A stretch of DNA of 64,000 bases from Salvelinus alpinus. Its lineage: Eukaryota; Chordata; Actinopteri; Salmoniformes; Salmonidae. Within the stretch, counting starts at the first letter, position 1. The number at the start of each line of letters is the position of its first letter. The stretch covers positions 35,612,106-35,676,105 of the forward strand of contig NC_092100.1 of NCBI RefSeq assembly GCF_045679555.1, given 5' to 3'. The position numbers and the translations under genes were made by a program. Below the pieces are notes generated by a model. The model saw only the letters and a program-made list of their open reading frames with translations. It was not told the DNA's origin and did no database searches. Positions 12,725-52,514 of the stretch are shown here, piece after piece.

Positions 12725-14997
12725 GTCACACCCTGATCTGTTTAACCTCTAACGAGTCTCCCTCCCGGATCCGGGATCCTCCTCATCAAAAAAGCTGACT
12801 AGCATAGCCTAGCCTAACGGGACAGGGATATCATATAATATAATTTCATGAAATCACAAGTCCAATACAGCAAATGAAAGATAAACATCTTGTGAATCCA
12901 GCCATCTTTTCCGATTTTTTTAATGTTTTACAGCGAAAACACTATGTATTTATATTAGCTCTCCACAATAGCCAAACACACAACGCCATGTTTTCACCAT
13001 GTTTCCACCGCATAGGTAGCTTTCACAAAACCCACAAATAGAGATAAAATTAATCACTAACCTTGAACAACTTCATCAGATGACAGTCTTATAACATCAT
13101 GTTATACAATACATTTATGTTTTGTTTGAAAATTTGCATATTTGAGGTATAAATCGTAGTTTTACATTGCAGCCACGATCACAAATAGCACCAAAACAGC
13201 CAGAATAATTACAGAGAGCAACGTTAAATACATAAATACTCATCATAAAAAATGTATGAAAAATACATGGTGTACAGCAAATGAAAGATAAACATCTTGT
13301 GAATCCAGCCAATATTTGCAATTTTTTAAGTGTTTTACAGCGAAAACACAATATATAATTATATTAGCTCACCACAATAGCCAAACACACAAAGCCATTT
13401 ATTCACCGCCAACATAGCTTTCACAAAAACCAGCAATAGAGATAAAATTAATCACTAACCTTTGGACAACTTCATCAGATGACAGTCTTATAACATCATG
13501 TTATACAATACATTTATGTTTTGTTCGAAAATGTGCATATTTAGAGGTGCAAACCGTGGTTTTACATTGTGAATACGTAGCAACAATGCACCAAAATGTC
13601 TGGAGATATTTTGGACAGTCACCTAATCTAACCAAAGAACTCATCATAAACTTTACTAAAAAATACATGTTGTACAGCAAATGAAAGATACACTGGTTCT
13701 TAATGCAACCGCTGTGTTAGATTTAAAAAAATAACTTTACTACAACATACAGCATGCATTATTGTGAGACAGCGCTCACCTATTCTCCGCCTTGTTGGAG
13801 CCAACATATTACACAAAAATACGAACATCATAAATATTCTCTTACTTTTGATCTTCTTCCATCAGAATGTTGTGCAAGGAGTCCTAGTTCCAGAATAAAT
13901 CGTTGTTTGGTTTTAGAATGTCCATTTCTTCTGTAGAATTAGCAACTTTGGCCAAAAAATCGTTGCGCCTGGAACGAAAAATTCCAAAAGTCCCAATAAA
14001 CGTTGAATAAACTGGTCAAACTCGGTTGAAAAATCCTACTTTATGATGTTTTTCTCATATGTATCCAATAAAATCAGAGCCGGACCAATTCGTCGTGTAT
14101 ACCGAACGATTTTCAGAAGACAATGTGAGGTTCCCCGGCGCGCAGATGAAAACTGACAAAAGAGCAGACCTGTCACTCCAAAAGCTCTCATTCGGCCTCA
14201 CATCAAGCTAGACACCCCATTCAACCTTCTACTGCCTGTTGACATCTAGTGGAAGGCGTATGAATTGCATACAGATCCATAAATATAAGCCAGTTGAATA
14301 GGCAGGCCCTGACACAGAGCCCCTTTTTCAGAATTTTCACTTCCTGTCTGGAAGTTTGCTGCCAAATGAGTTCTGTTTTACTCACAGATATAATTCAAAC
14401 AGTTTTAGAAACTTCAGTGTTTTCTATCCAATAGTAATAATAATATGCATATTGTATGATCTAGAACAGAGTACGAGGCCGTTTAATTTGGGCACGATTT
14501 TTTCCAAAGTGAAAACAGCGCCCCCCTATTAAGAAGAACCTGTCTTTGTGATTGTCTCCACCCGCCTCCAGGTGTCGCCCCTCTTTCCCATTATCCCCTG
14601 TGTATTTATACCTGTGTTCTCTGTTTGTCTGTTGCCAGTTCGTCTTGTTTGTCAAGTCAACCAGCGTTTTTGTGTCTCAGCTCTTATTTTTTCCAGTCTC
14701 TCTTTTTCTCGCCCTCCTGGTTTTGACCCTTGCCTGTCCTGACTCTGAGCCCGCCTGCCTGACCATTCTGCCTGCCCCTGACCCTGAGCCTGCCGACCTG
14801 TACCTTTGCCCCACCTCTGGAATATTGACCTCTGCCTACCCTGACCCTGAGCCTACCTGCCGTCCGGTACCGTTGCCCCACCTCTGGTTTACTGACCCCT
14901 GCCTGCCTTGACCTGTCTATTGCCTGCCCCTGTTGGATTATTAAACCATTGTTAATACGACGTTGTCTGCATCTGGGTCTTACCTTCGTACCTGATA
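12725..14997 (+). mobile_element. Element inserted in the LINE, with GATGGT target duplication
   Basis: Begins gtcacaccctgatctg and ends cttcgtacctgata. The 6 bases gatggt occur just before (12719-12724) and just after (14998-15003), and the LINE sequence is continuous when one copy and the insert are removed. The 14541-14997 part is C/T-rich with degenerate ccctgaccctgagcctgcc repeats and attattaaac near its end. LTR-like, but the class is uncertain. Confidence 0.65.
12749..14536 (-). repeat. Interspersed salmonid repeat, copy B, nested
   Basis: Sits inside the 12725-14997 element, flanked by aacct on both sides (12744-12748 and 14537-14541). Holds about three tandem units of roughly 400 bp: acagcaaatgaaagata recurs near 12868, 13273 and 13674, and gatgacagtcttataacatc near 13077 and 13479. 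Same family as 2925-3810 and 35686-36990. Confidence 0.75.
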
Positions 14998-16150
14998 GAT
15001 GGTGGTCATTTTAAAACATGTTGGACAGGAAGAGGTTGACAATTACAGTGAATATGCCTGCCAGCTGTTCTGCGCATGGTGATGACCTGATTAAAGACTT
15101 TACTCACATCAGCCTTGGACATTGAGATCACCCAATACTCTGGGTCGGTGGCGGCCCTAACACCAGGCGTGATGTTGTTATTGTCGAAGTATGCATAAAA
15201 TGCATTTAGTTCATATGGTAGGGAGGCATCGTGGGGCAGCTAAAGGCTGTGTCTTCCTTTGTAATCCATAATGGATGGTAGTCCCTGCCACATATGGCGG
15301 GCGTCGGAGCCTGTGTAATATGATTCCACCTTATTCCTATGTTGTCCTTTTGCTCATTTGATGACTTTGCTAAGGTCATAGTGGGACTTCTTGCACTTGT
15401 TCCTGTCCTCAGCTGTAGCCTCACGGTTGTCTGCTATAGCCCTGTGTGCAGTAGCCATGTCCTTTAGTTTAGCACCAACCTCTGTGTTAATCCAGGGCTT
15501 TTGATTTGGGAAGCAGCGAACCTTCACTATGGGGACAAAGTTGCTGATGCATTTCCTAATGAAGCCGATGAAGGAGGTGGTTAGCTGGTCGATGTTATCG
15601 GCAGAGTCTTAAAACATCTTCCTATCAGCGATAGCATAGCAGTCCTGTAGCATAATCTCTGATTCTGGTGACCATTTCTCGATGGAGCGAGTCATAGGTA
15701 CTTCCTGTTTGAGCTTCTGCTTGTAAACAGGAAGCAGGAGTACAGAGTCATAATCTGTTTTGCCAAATGGCGGACGAGGGAGGGCCTTGCATGCTTGTTT
15801 GTCGGTAGAGTAACAGTGGTCTAGGACTTTGTCGCCCATAGTGGCGAGGGAGACGTGTTGAATTAAAATCGCCGGCAACCAGAAAAGCAGCCTCTGTATG
15901 TAAGGTTTCCTGCTTGTTTATAGCCTCCTGTGTCAGTTTGTTATTTTTATTGTCCTGAGGTGGAATGTATACAACAGTCAATAACAGCTGAAAATTCCCT
16001 CTGGAGGTAGAAGGGTCGGCATTTGACCATCAGGTATTCCAAGGCGGGTGAACAATGGGTTGACACTTGCACCACTTTCGAGTCAGCTCGCCAGTTGTTA
16101 TTGATGAAGAGGCCAACCCCTCCCCCTCTCGGTATCCCTGACTCCACTGT

Positions 16151-16684
16151 CCTGTCCGTGTGTGTGTGTGTGTATAGAGTCGACTGTCCCTGTCAGCACG
16201 TCTTAATTAGCAGTAGAGGTCTGACAACAGGATCTGTGTGTTTGTTTACAGGATTATCTTCTGACACTGTGTCTGTGATTACACCCTCTACACGCACCCA
16301 CATGCACACACATGCACACACATTGTATTTGTTTGAGGACGAACCCCTCATCCTCCAGAATATCGCCATCTCACGCCCCTCTTCTCTTGCTCCCTCATTT
16401 CTCATCTACCTTCCTTTCCTTTCTCCTCAGGCCTGGTGGGTCACTCCAGGTCTGAAGAGAGAGAAGAGAAAAGAGGAAGGAAGAGAGTGAAAGAAACAGA
16501 AAGGGAGGAAGGGTAAGGGTCAGCTTGAGGTCCAGATAATTTATAGCAGATGAAACATGACCTTTGTGTGTGTGCGATATTCTGCCCTGGTGCCTGCAAA
16601 TCTGGAGGAAATTAAATGGACCCCTCTGCCCTAGCACCCTGCACCCCTTCTCTGCAAATGATTCCCAGTTCCAAACCAACCTTT
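16151..16684. other. No recognised feature
   Basis: GT-rich at 16158-16172; a pyrimidine/purine-rich part at 16380-16520. No gene or repeat identified. Confidence 0.4.
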
Positions 16685-16850
16685 TAAGAATCAAATAAAA
16701 TGTTATTTGTCACATGCTTCGTAAACAACAGGTGTAGAGTAACAGTGAAATACTTACATACAGGTCCAACAACGCGTAGTAAAGATGAAGATACAAAATA
16801 AATTAAAAATAATAGAATGTGCCTGCACCTTTATTAACTCCTAAATGTGG
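16685..16850 (-). mobile_element. LINE 3' tail remnant, minus strand
   Basis: Starts aatcaaataaaatgttattt, followed by gtcacatgc and cagtgaaatacttacatac, a stretch I recognise as a common salmonid LINE 3' end. About 165 bp, no coding part. Confidence 0.5.
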
Positions 16851-17305
16851 CAGGTTGAACTGGATGGTTACAGAGTGCATGTGGAGGACCTGTTAAGTGG
16901 ACATTCTTAGCCATATCTTACAGAAGCCAAACAAACCAAGGTGCTGAACACTAAATCGTGCAGTCTTAAATGGTTCCAGTGGTATGTAACAGAGCGCTAC
17001 CAGAGCTCTAATCTCAGTCTAATATCTGAAAGCACACACACACATGCTTCTATCAGATTGTTAGATTGAACTAATGGAGTTTTACTCAACCCAAAGCATG
17101 TGAGTGATCTGTACACATCTGCTTCTAGTTACAGGGGTGTGTGTGTGTGCGTGCACGTGTGTGTGTGGTTATGAGAGTGAAAGTCCCTGATTCATTGGCA
17201 GGGATTGTTTATTATCATGGAGAGTGACTCTGCGGTTTCTTTCTGAGTAACAAAAAACCTCCTGTTAGTCATCTAGAAAAAGAGAGAGATAAAAATGAAG
17301 ATGCA

Positions 17306-45510
<28,205 letters not shown>

Positions 45511-46089
45511 AGACTAACCTTTATCCCATCATCAACTAGAGACTAGACCCAACCTTGAGACATCCTACAACCGGTGGATCCATAAGATCTTCAGACACTA
45601 TCCTGACCCGTACCCTGATCTGACCAACTAGAACCACCTTGATATAGACACATTGTTGTGTAAGTCCAGTAAGGAACAGCTGAGTCCTCGTGCATTTGAA
45701 AGGGGGGAAAATCCAGCCGTATTGTAAATATCAGACGCAACTCCAGACTTGATGCTGGACTGCTAAAAGACTCATCATGGGCTTCTATATGTCTGTGGAG
45801 TGGAACATAATTGTGTTGATAAAACTGCTGGATTGATCTTTAGATAATGTAAATATGTATTGTTACAAACATGCTACTAAGGACAACAGAGGTGTGGATA
45901 TGTGGTTGGCCAACGACCATGTCCTGAAGCTGGTAAGGTTTGGAGTCAGAAAGACGCTGTAGATAAGATGGTAAAAGTGGGAATACACTTGATTCCGGAC
46001 GTTACTTGAATGTACTGAAAACCAAAAGGCAGTAGCTCTCCACTTCTGTAGTGTGCTTCTGTAGGGCACTGTCAAGGGAACTAAAATAT
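45511..46089 (+). other. hgf: hgf 3' UTR and 3' flank
   Basis: Follows the stop codon. Bases 45573-45631 are a diverged copy of the last coding segment, and atcaactagagacta occurs twice (from about 45502 and 45531). I see no AATAAA before 46090; the first is at 46193 inside the next inverted-repeat element, so the transcript may end there or use a variant signal. Confidence 0.5.
45573..45631 (+). repeat. Partial duplicate of hgf terminal codons in the 3' UTR
   Basis: Reads WIHKIFRHYPDPYPDLTN then TAG, against WIHKVFRHYPEPQIN and TAG at the true end of the gene. DNA identity through the gtggatccayaag...ttcagacacta core is high. It lies 63 bases after the real stop and is untranslated if that stop is used. 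Best read as a local tandem duplication. Confidence 0.85.
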
Positions 46090-46974
46090 AGCTGGGTCGT
46101 TCCACCAATTCGGTGCCTTTTGAGAAGTGTAAAACATTTAATTTGACCAAATTTTAACATTCTGCCACAAAGAGCACATGTTCAACTTAAAAAATAAAAA
46201 ATTTCCCCATCTCAAGAGGTTAAATAAAAAAATGGTTTATGATTTCATCTTAAATCAGCCATAAAACCCTTGTGAAATGGGGATGGAAGCTTGTTGTGTG
46301 CAACAGGGAGTGTCAATTGAATGCCAGCTTCACAAAATGTTTTATATTGTTTAAAAATTTCGAGCCTGTCTATCTATGGGTAACAGGGTTGACGTGTTAT
46401 GCTCGACCTGCTCAGTTTTCCACCACAAAACACCAGAAAATTGCCAAAAAGAGTATAACCAGCTAACCTGCTTTTACATTATGATTTGACTATTAGATGT
46501 TCGATGTTTCTTTTGATTAAAATATTTACGTAGGAATAGTTTCACCATATTAAAATTAGAGTTCAGTTCACATAAACAGGTTTGACCTTAAAATGAGGGA
46601 CAGAGGTAAATGAATCACAAATTACATTAAATAAATAATCATCTTCAGAAATGACTTTACAAAGCAACAAAATAACTAGGACTTTACAATGATGGTGAAA
46701 ACATGGAGAAATGTTGTGGTTAAGTGGGTTAAAATCATCCTAGAAGTCACGGTGGGTTCACGAAAAAACATGTAAAAATGCTGACTTTATCAAGTCTTTA
46801 TTCATATAAAAATCTGATATATTGAATATATTGACATATTGAATTCTCCATGTGGTCTATATTAAAGGGCACTTCATTTAATGTAACAGACTTTTAAAAT
46901 GCAATATTGGTGCACAATTTCTACTTTATTGTCAAAGGGAAGCAAAAGGCTCTCTTTTCGTGGAACAACCCAGC
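46090..46974. mobile_element. Non-autonomous inverted-repeat element in the hgf 3' flank
   Basis: The end agctgggtcgttccacc (46090-46106) is mirrored by tggaacaacccagct (to 46974). The interior is AT-rich, non-coding, with AATAAA at 46193 and 46223. The TIR resembles hAT-like MITEs only loosely, so the class is left open. Confidence 0.65.
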
Positions 46975-48344
46975 TCTGTACATCTGAGGGCATTTTACTG
47001 TACTATACCTATAAGTGTCTCAGTGTAAATAGTTTTCTGAGTGTAAATCTGACAGGCTGAATGTGATATGGGTCTTATAGACCTGTGAGAGGATGGGGAC
47101 GTTGGCCTTTTTAGGAACATGGAAAGATCAACATGAAGCCATTGAAGGTATATACAGTACATGTATGTGTAAATATGTTTTATTTCTGTGTATGTATTGT
47201 AAAGGTAAAAGGGTATGCAGCTACAAGCCTTTCCAGTTTCCTCTAACCCTCTCCTTTCTATCCATTTTAACTCTCCTTGTCATCTATTCTCCCCCTCTCT
47301 CTTCCTGCAGTGATGTATTCTGTTTGATACACACACACACACACATAATCAGTCATACTGATTGTGTGTGTATCAAACAGAATGTGTGTGTGTGTTTGTA
47401 TGTGCGTGTGTGTGCGAGTGGGTTCTGTGAAATCTATCAGAGTGAGTTATATTCCCTCACCTCCCTCAGCCTCTGGCAGACATCCAGTAACTATCTACTC
47501 TGGAAATGAATTTTCACAGACTCTGTCACCGCAAACTGTTATCAAAATGGAGCTGTTGGCTACTGTATGTTCAGTGTTATTGTGAGAATATTAGCCTCTA
47601 TCTCTATCACACATTGATCTGACTATTTCACCTGTGAATGTGAGTGGTCCCTCAAAGAACTAACCCCTACTTTATAGCTTTAATTGTATTTCGTGTGTGT
47701 ATTTGTAAATGTAGTGAAGTTGCATTCTGTGTCTGTGTGTATATGTGTGATGTGAAGTTTTTATGCTGCTATACAAGGTTGTAAAATATTACATTATATG
47801 TACATGTACACTATAGGCTACTGTTCATATATTGTTTTTCATTTGAATACTCCATGTCAATATTACAGTACTATGATATACCTGTAGTACACCGTGTTCC
47901 TATCTTAATGTATCTGTAAGTTAATCATTGAATACTGTTTTAATGTGTTTATATTTTAGTGTTACAGTATATTACGTCATGGTACCATACCCACATACAA
48001 TGAGTTTGTTCATTTAATTTGCATTAGGTGGTTGTGAGTGCAATCATTAGGCCTAATTTCAATGTCAACGTTTCAGCGAGAATTTGATGCGTTCACAACC
48101 AGGCGTTATAACAGTAGACCAAGGCTTCTAACAGGTGTCTATTCAATTCGATTCAGAAAGCATCCATCAAAGGATGGAAGGAAGATGTCTTTGACGCGCA
48201 TCTCACATAGGTCTGTAATGCACATTGAAAACTCCAACGCTGACATACATGGGACAAGAAAATAAAAAGGTAGGCGCTAATGTCTTTAAAAAAGTATGAA
48301 AATGTATGCACTCACTACTGTAAGTCAAATAAAATAACAATAAT
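46975..48344. other. Intergenic, with a long hairpin
   Basis: No gene recognised. Contains the hairpin at 47317-47383 and AT-rich, GT-rich flanks. Confidence 0.45.
47317..47383. repeat. Long imperfect hairpin
   Basis: The 20-base left arm attctgtttgatacacacac pairs with gtgtgtgtatcaaacagaat on the right. An inner stem aatcagt/actgatt closes over cat; only a 10-base CA bulge on the left is unpaired. 27 pairs in all. Confidence 0.85.
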
Positions 48345-48820
48345 AATGGCGCCGGAGGGGAGGGCTGCCATTTTACGGACTTCTAACCAACTGTGCTATT
48401 TTGTTTTTTCGCATTGTTTGTAACTCATTTTGTACATAATGTTGCTTCTACCGTCTCTTATGACCGAAAAGAGCTTCTGGACATCAAAATAGCAATTACT
48501 CACTTCGAACTGGACAAAGATTTTTCTTTAATGAGTCCGATGCAAAGGATATACTGCTTTGTCAAGAAAAAGCCCAAATCCCTGTCAGTGTGAAGAAAAG
48601 ACATAGAAAAAGGGTGAGGACTGCGGTGTGCCTTGTATAAATTTGCAGATGAGTAGGTAAACCACCTCTACCCTCGGTATTATTGGCCAATGTGCTATCA
48701 TTGGAAAACAAACTAAACAATCTGCGATTAAGACTATCCCACCAACGGTACATTAAAAACTGTAATATCTTATGTTTCACCGAGACTTTGCTGAACACCG
48801 ATAATAGCGTCTGATAAATG
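48345..48820 (+). mobile_element. 5' end fragment of a LINE
   Basis: atggcgccggaggggagggc, tgttgcttctaccgtctctt, atgaccgaaaagagcttctg and gatatactgctttgtcaaga are the known leader and start of a salmonid LINE, with frameshifts. It lacks the endonuclease and RT, an unusual 3' loss. Probably the same or a related family as 11990-16150. Confidence 0.65.
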
Positions 48821-48842
48821 AATACATTTAAAAAAATATATA

Positions 48843-50450
48843 CAGTGGGGAGAACAAGTATTTGATACACTGCCGATTTTGCAGGTTTTCCTACTTACAA
48901 AGCATGTAGAGGTCTGTCATTTTTATCATAGGTACACTTCAACTGTGAGAGACGGAATCTAAAACAAAAATCCAGAAAATCACATTGTATGATTTTTAAG
49001 TAATTAATTAGCATTTTATTGCATGACATAAGTATTTGATACATCAGAAAAGCAGAACTTAATATTTAGTACAGAAACCTTTGTTTGCAATTACAGAGAT
49101 CATACGTTTCCTGTAGTTCTTGACCAGGTTTGCACACACTGGAGCAGGGATTTTGGCCCACTCCTCCATACAGACCTTCTCCAGATCCTTCAGGTTTCGG
49201 GGCTGTCGCTGGGCAATACGGACTTTCAGCTCCCTCCAAAGATTTTCTATTGGGTTCAGGGCTGGAGACTGGCTAGGCCACTCCGGGACCTTGAGATGCT
49301 TCTTACGGAGCCACTCCTTAGTTGCCCTGGCTGTGTGTTGCGGGTCGTTGTCATGCTGGAAGACCCAGCCACGACCCATCTTCAATGCTCTTACTGAGGG
49401 AAGGAGGTTGTTGGCCAAGATCTCGCGATACATGGCCCCATCCATCCTCCCCTCAATACGGTGCAGTCGTCCTGTCCCCTTTGCAGAAAAGCATCCCCAA
49501 AGAATGATGTTTCCACCTCCATGCTTCACGATTGGGATGGTGTTCTTGGGGCTGTACTCATCCTTCTTCTTCCTCCAAACACGGCAAGTGGAGTTTAGAC
49601 CAAAAAGCTCTATTTTTGTCTCATCAGACCACATGACCTTCTCCCATTCCTCCTCTGGATCATCCAGATGGTCATTGGCAAACTTCAGACGGGCCTGGAC
49701 ATGCGCTGGCTTGAGCAGGGGGACCTTGCGTGCGCTGCAGTATTTTAATCCATGACGGCGTAATGTGTTACTAATGGTTTTCTTTGAGACTGTGGTCCCA
49801 GCTCTCTTCAGGTCATTGACCAGGTCCTGTCGTGTAGTTCTGGGCTGATCCCTCACCTTCCTCATGATCATTGATGCCCCACGAGGTGAGATCTTGCATG
49901 GAGCCCCAGACCGAGGGTGATTGACCGTCATCTTGAACTTCTTCCATTTTCTAATAATTGCGCCAACAGTTGTTGCCTTCTCACCAAGCTGCTTGCCTAT
50001 TGTCCTGTAGCCCATCCCAGCCTTGTGCAGGTCTACAATTTTATCCCTGATGTCCTTACACAGCTTTCTGGTCTTGGCCATTGTGGAGAGGTTGGAGTCT
50101 GTTTGATTGAGTGTGTGGACAGGTGTCTTTTATACAGGTAATGAGTTCAAACAGGTGCAGTTAATACAGGTAATGAGTGGAGAACAGGAGGGCTTCTTAA
50201 AGTAAAACTAACAGGTCTGTGAGAGCCGGAATTCTTACTGGTTGGTAGGTGATCAAATACTTATGTCATGCAATAAAATGCAAATTAATTACTTAAAAAT
50301 CATACAATGTGATTTTCTGGATTTTTGTTTTAGATTCCGCCTCTCACAGTTGAAGTGTACCTATGATAAAAAATTACAGACCTCTACATGCTTTGTAAGT
50401 AGGAAAACCTGCAAAATCGGCAGTGTATCAAATACTTGTTCTCCCCACTG
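48843..50450 (-). mobile_element. Complete Tc1-like transposon with intact transposase frame
   Basis: 1608 bp between TA dinucleotides (48841-48842, 50451-50452). The left end cagtggggagaacaagtatt is matched exactly in reverse at the right end. The terminal repeats are long (about 200 bp, through cacattgtatgatttttaag). The transposase lies on the minus strand at 50081-49059, uninterrupted. Family relative: the truncated copy at 41090-41520. Confidence 0.95.
49059..50081 (-). CDS. Tc1/mariner transposase, 340 aa, intact
   Basis: Cuts and pastes the surrounding element by binding its inverted repeats; acts in the nucleus. N-terminal paired-type helix-turn-helix domains run over about 1-115 ([39 protein letters not shown]), with the linker NHPRSGAP between the two. 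The catalytic DDE domain has D153 ([12 protein letters not shown]), D244 ([11 protein letters not shown]) and E279 (NPIENLW), spacing DD34E, plus the glycine-rich box [15 protein letters not shown] at 187-201. Length 340 is full for Tc1 transposases. There is no stop or frameshift, unlike every other transposase here. It starts at ATG after the long left repeat; basic RKKKD at 170-174 could aid nuclear import. Activity is inference only. Confidence 0.95.
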   Translation of the reverse strand: MAKTRKLCKDIRDKIVDLHKAGMGYRTIGKQLGEKATTVGAIIRKWKKFKMTVNHPRSGAPCKISPRGASMIMRKVRDQPRTTRQDLVNDLKRAGTTVSKKTISNTLRRHGLKYCSARKVPLLKPAHVQARLKFANDHLDDPEEEWEKVMWSDETKIELFGLNSTCRVWRKKKDEYSPKNTIPIVKHGGGNIILWGCFSAKGTGRLHRIEGRMDGAMYREILANNLLPSVRALKMGRGWVFQHDNDPQHTARATKEWLRKKHLKVPEWPSQSPALNPIENLWRELKVRIAQRQPRNLKDLEKVCMEEWAKIPAPVCANLVKNYRKRMISVIANKGFCTKY

Positions 50451-50452
50451 TA

Positions 50453-51346
50453 TATATGGAATTAAGGATTTTTTGTGGATGTTTGCTTTTGCGTTGAATT
50501 TGTAGCCTACTGTAGAAGAAGCCTGGTGGGAGGCTGGGAGCAAATTGTTGGCCAGCCTCAAGGTCTGTCAGAGGGCGCTATTATTCCTGACAACATTCGC
50601 CCTCTGATGTCCCAATGCAACAAAATAAAAACATAGAAAATATGTCTTAATAAAACACAATGCTAGTGGCTAATTCTACTTCCTGAGGTTGCGTATGGAG
50701 TTCAGTCAGTTTGCTGCAGTCTGTTGTTTACCCATAGATATAGATGGAGAACTCTAATGCCCAAAAAGCATATTTTAGCATGGGCTTCGCCATTGAGGAC
50801 TTTCACCATTTTGAAGTACTGGGTGGGACTTCCTATCGACGGGTTGGTTGACAACGTCACTAAAATTATACAAGCTGCCATGTGAGGAATCTATGGTGGC
50901 TCGTTTCAACTCATTGTCATTGATACCATGTCTTGTTTTGTGGTGTTTTGACTCATGTGAAGTCTATGCTAATATGGCAAAAATATTGTTAGCTAGCTAA
51001 CAAAGAACTGTAACAATGTATGTGAGAGACAACAAGTGCTCATTGTGAAAATGTGTTTCGATTTTCAATAAATATGTGGAGACAAAATATAGTTTACATG
51101 TTGTCAACAATCTAAGCCAACCCCATCTGTTTTGCCACATAGTTGTGCACGCATCGGTTTTCTTGCACAGGTCGGTTATGTTGCTAAACAACCCACCCGT
51201 CTAGTTGTTAAGAAAGGATCATAAAATTCCATCCAGGTCACCAGGAGGGATCAGCCAATGAATTATAATCGTGAGAAAATATTCCATAACTGCAGCTGGC
51301 TGTAAACAGCCGACCTTGGCTTTATACCCATTCAAACAACACACTC
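50453..51346. other. No recognised feature
   Basis: Unique-looking; around 50572-50618 it has weak inverted similarity to 53800-53845. Confidence 0.45.
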
Positions 51347-52470
51347 CAGGTGGCACTATGCATCTTTTCAGTTTGTTTTCCAACACATAGAAGTAGTAAA
51401 ACAAGAAACTCCAGGTGGCAGTATGCACCCATTCAGTTTGTTTTCCAACCCATAGTAAAATAAGAAACTCCAGGTGGCATTATGCACCCATTCAGTTTGT
51501 TTTCCAACTCAGAGTAAAATAAGAAACTCCAGGTGGCAGTATGCACCCATTCAGTTTGTTTTCCAACCCATAGTAAAATAAGAAACTCCAGGTGGCATTA
51601 TGCACCCATTCAGTTTGTTTTCCAACTCAGAGTAAAATAAGAAACTTCAGGTGGCAGTATGCACCCATTCAGTTTGTTTTCCAACCCATTGTAAAATAAG
51701 AAACTCCAGGTGGCATTATGCACCCATTCAGTTTGTTTTCCAACTCAGAGTAAAATAAGAAACTCCAGGTGGCAGTATGCACCCATTCAGTTTGTTTTCC
51801 AACCCATAGTAAAATAAGAAACTCCAGGTGGCAGTATGCACCCATTCAGTTTGTTTTCCAACTCAGAGTAAAATAAGAAACTTCAGGTGGCAGTATGCAC
51901 CCATTCAGTTTGTTTTCCAACCCATTGTAAAATAAGAAACTCCAGGTGGCATTATGCACCCATTCAGTTTGTTTTCCAACTCAGAGTAAAATAAGAAACT
52001 CCAGGTGGCAGTATGCACCCATTCAGTTTGTTTTCCAACCCATAGTAAAATAAGAAACTCCAGGTGGCAGTATGCACCCATTCAGTTTGTTTTCCAACTC
52101 AGAGTAAAATAAGAAACTCCAGGTGGCAGTATGCATTCATTCAGTTTGTTTTCCAACTCAGAGTAAAATAAGAAACTCCAGGTGGCAGTATGCATTCATT
52201 CAGTTTGTTTTCCAACTCAGAGTAAAATAAGAAACTCCAGGTGGCATTATGCACCAGTTCAGTTTGTTTTCCAACTCAGAGTAAAATAAGAAACTCCAGG
52301 TGGCATTATGCACCAGTTCAGTTTGTTTTCCAACTCAGAGTAAAATAAGAAACTCCAGGTGGCATTATGCACCCATTCAGTTTGTTTTCCAACTCAGAGT
52401 AAAATAAGAAACTCCAGGTAGCAGTATGTACCCATTCAGTTTGTTTTCCAACTCAGAAGTAGTAAAAGAA
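51347..52470. repeat. 59-bp minisatellite, about 19 units, with higher-order structure
   Basis: Unit built on aaactccaggtggcagtatg, cacccattcagtttgttttc and caactcagagtaaaataag, period 59. Units alternate between endings cccatag and ctcagag; a four-unit block (about 236 bp, starting with the aaacttcagg variant) occurs twice in a row near 51645-52116. First and last units share a longer gaagtagtaaaa ending. Confidence 0.93.
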
Positions 52471-52514
52471 GAAAATGTACTACTTCAAAATGGAGATAGC
52501 CTCAATGGCGCTGC

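Larger units (their letters stand above)
11990..16150 (-). mobile_element. LINE ORF2 relic, minus strand, split by a nested insertion
   Basis: From 16150 downward: endonuclease (GGGVGLFINNNWRADSKVV, VVYIPPQDNKNNKLTQEAI, AAFLVAGDFNST), RT region (about 15600-15004) and, after the insertion at 12725-14997, a C-terminal part with RLYSCTIESILTGCITAWYG (12280-12092). Many stops and frameshifts. The fragment at 48345-48820 is the 5' end of a similar family. Confidence 0.8.

Noticed and set aside
14552..14911. Pro/Cys-rich frame with CLTILPAPDPEPA-like repeats
   Set aside because: Produced by C/T-rich degenerate repeats inside a non-coding element inserted in a LINE.
49120..49755. 211-aa plus-strand open frame
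   Set aside because: Antisense shadow of the intact transposase on the minus strand.
51347..52470. Regular array considered as CRISPR-like
   Set aside because: No constant repeat with unrelated spacers; the whole 59-bp unit repeats, and the genome is vertebrate.
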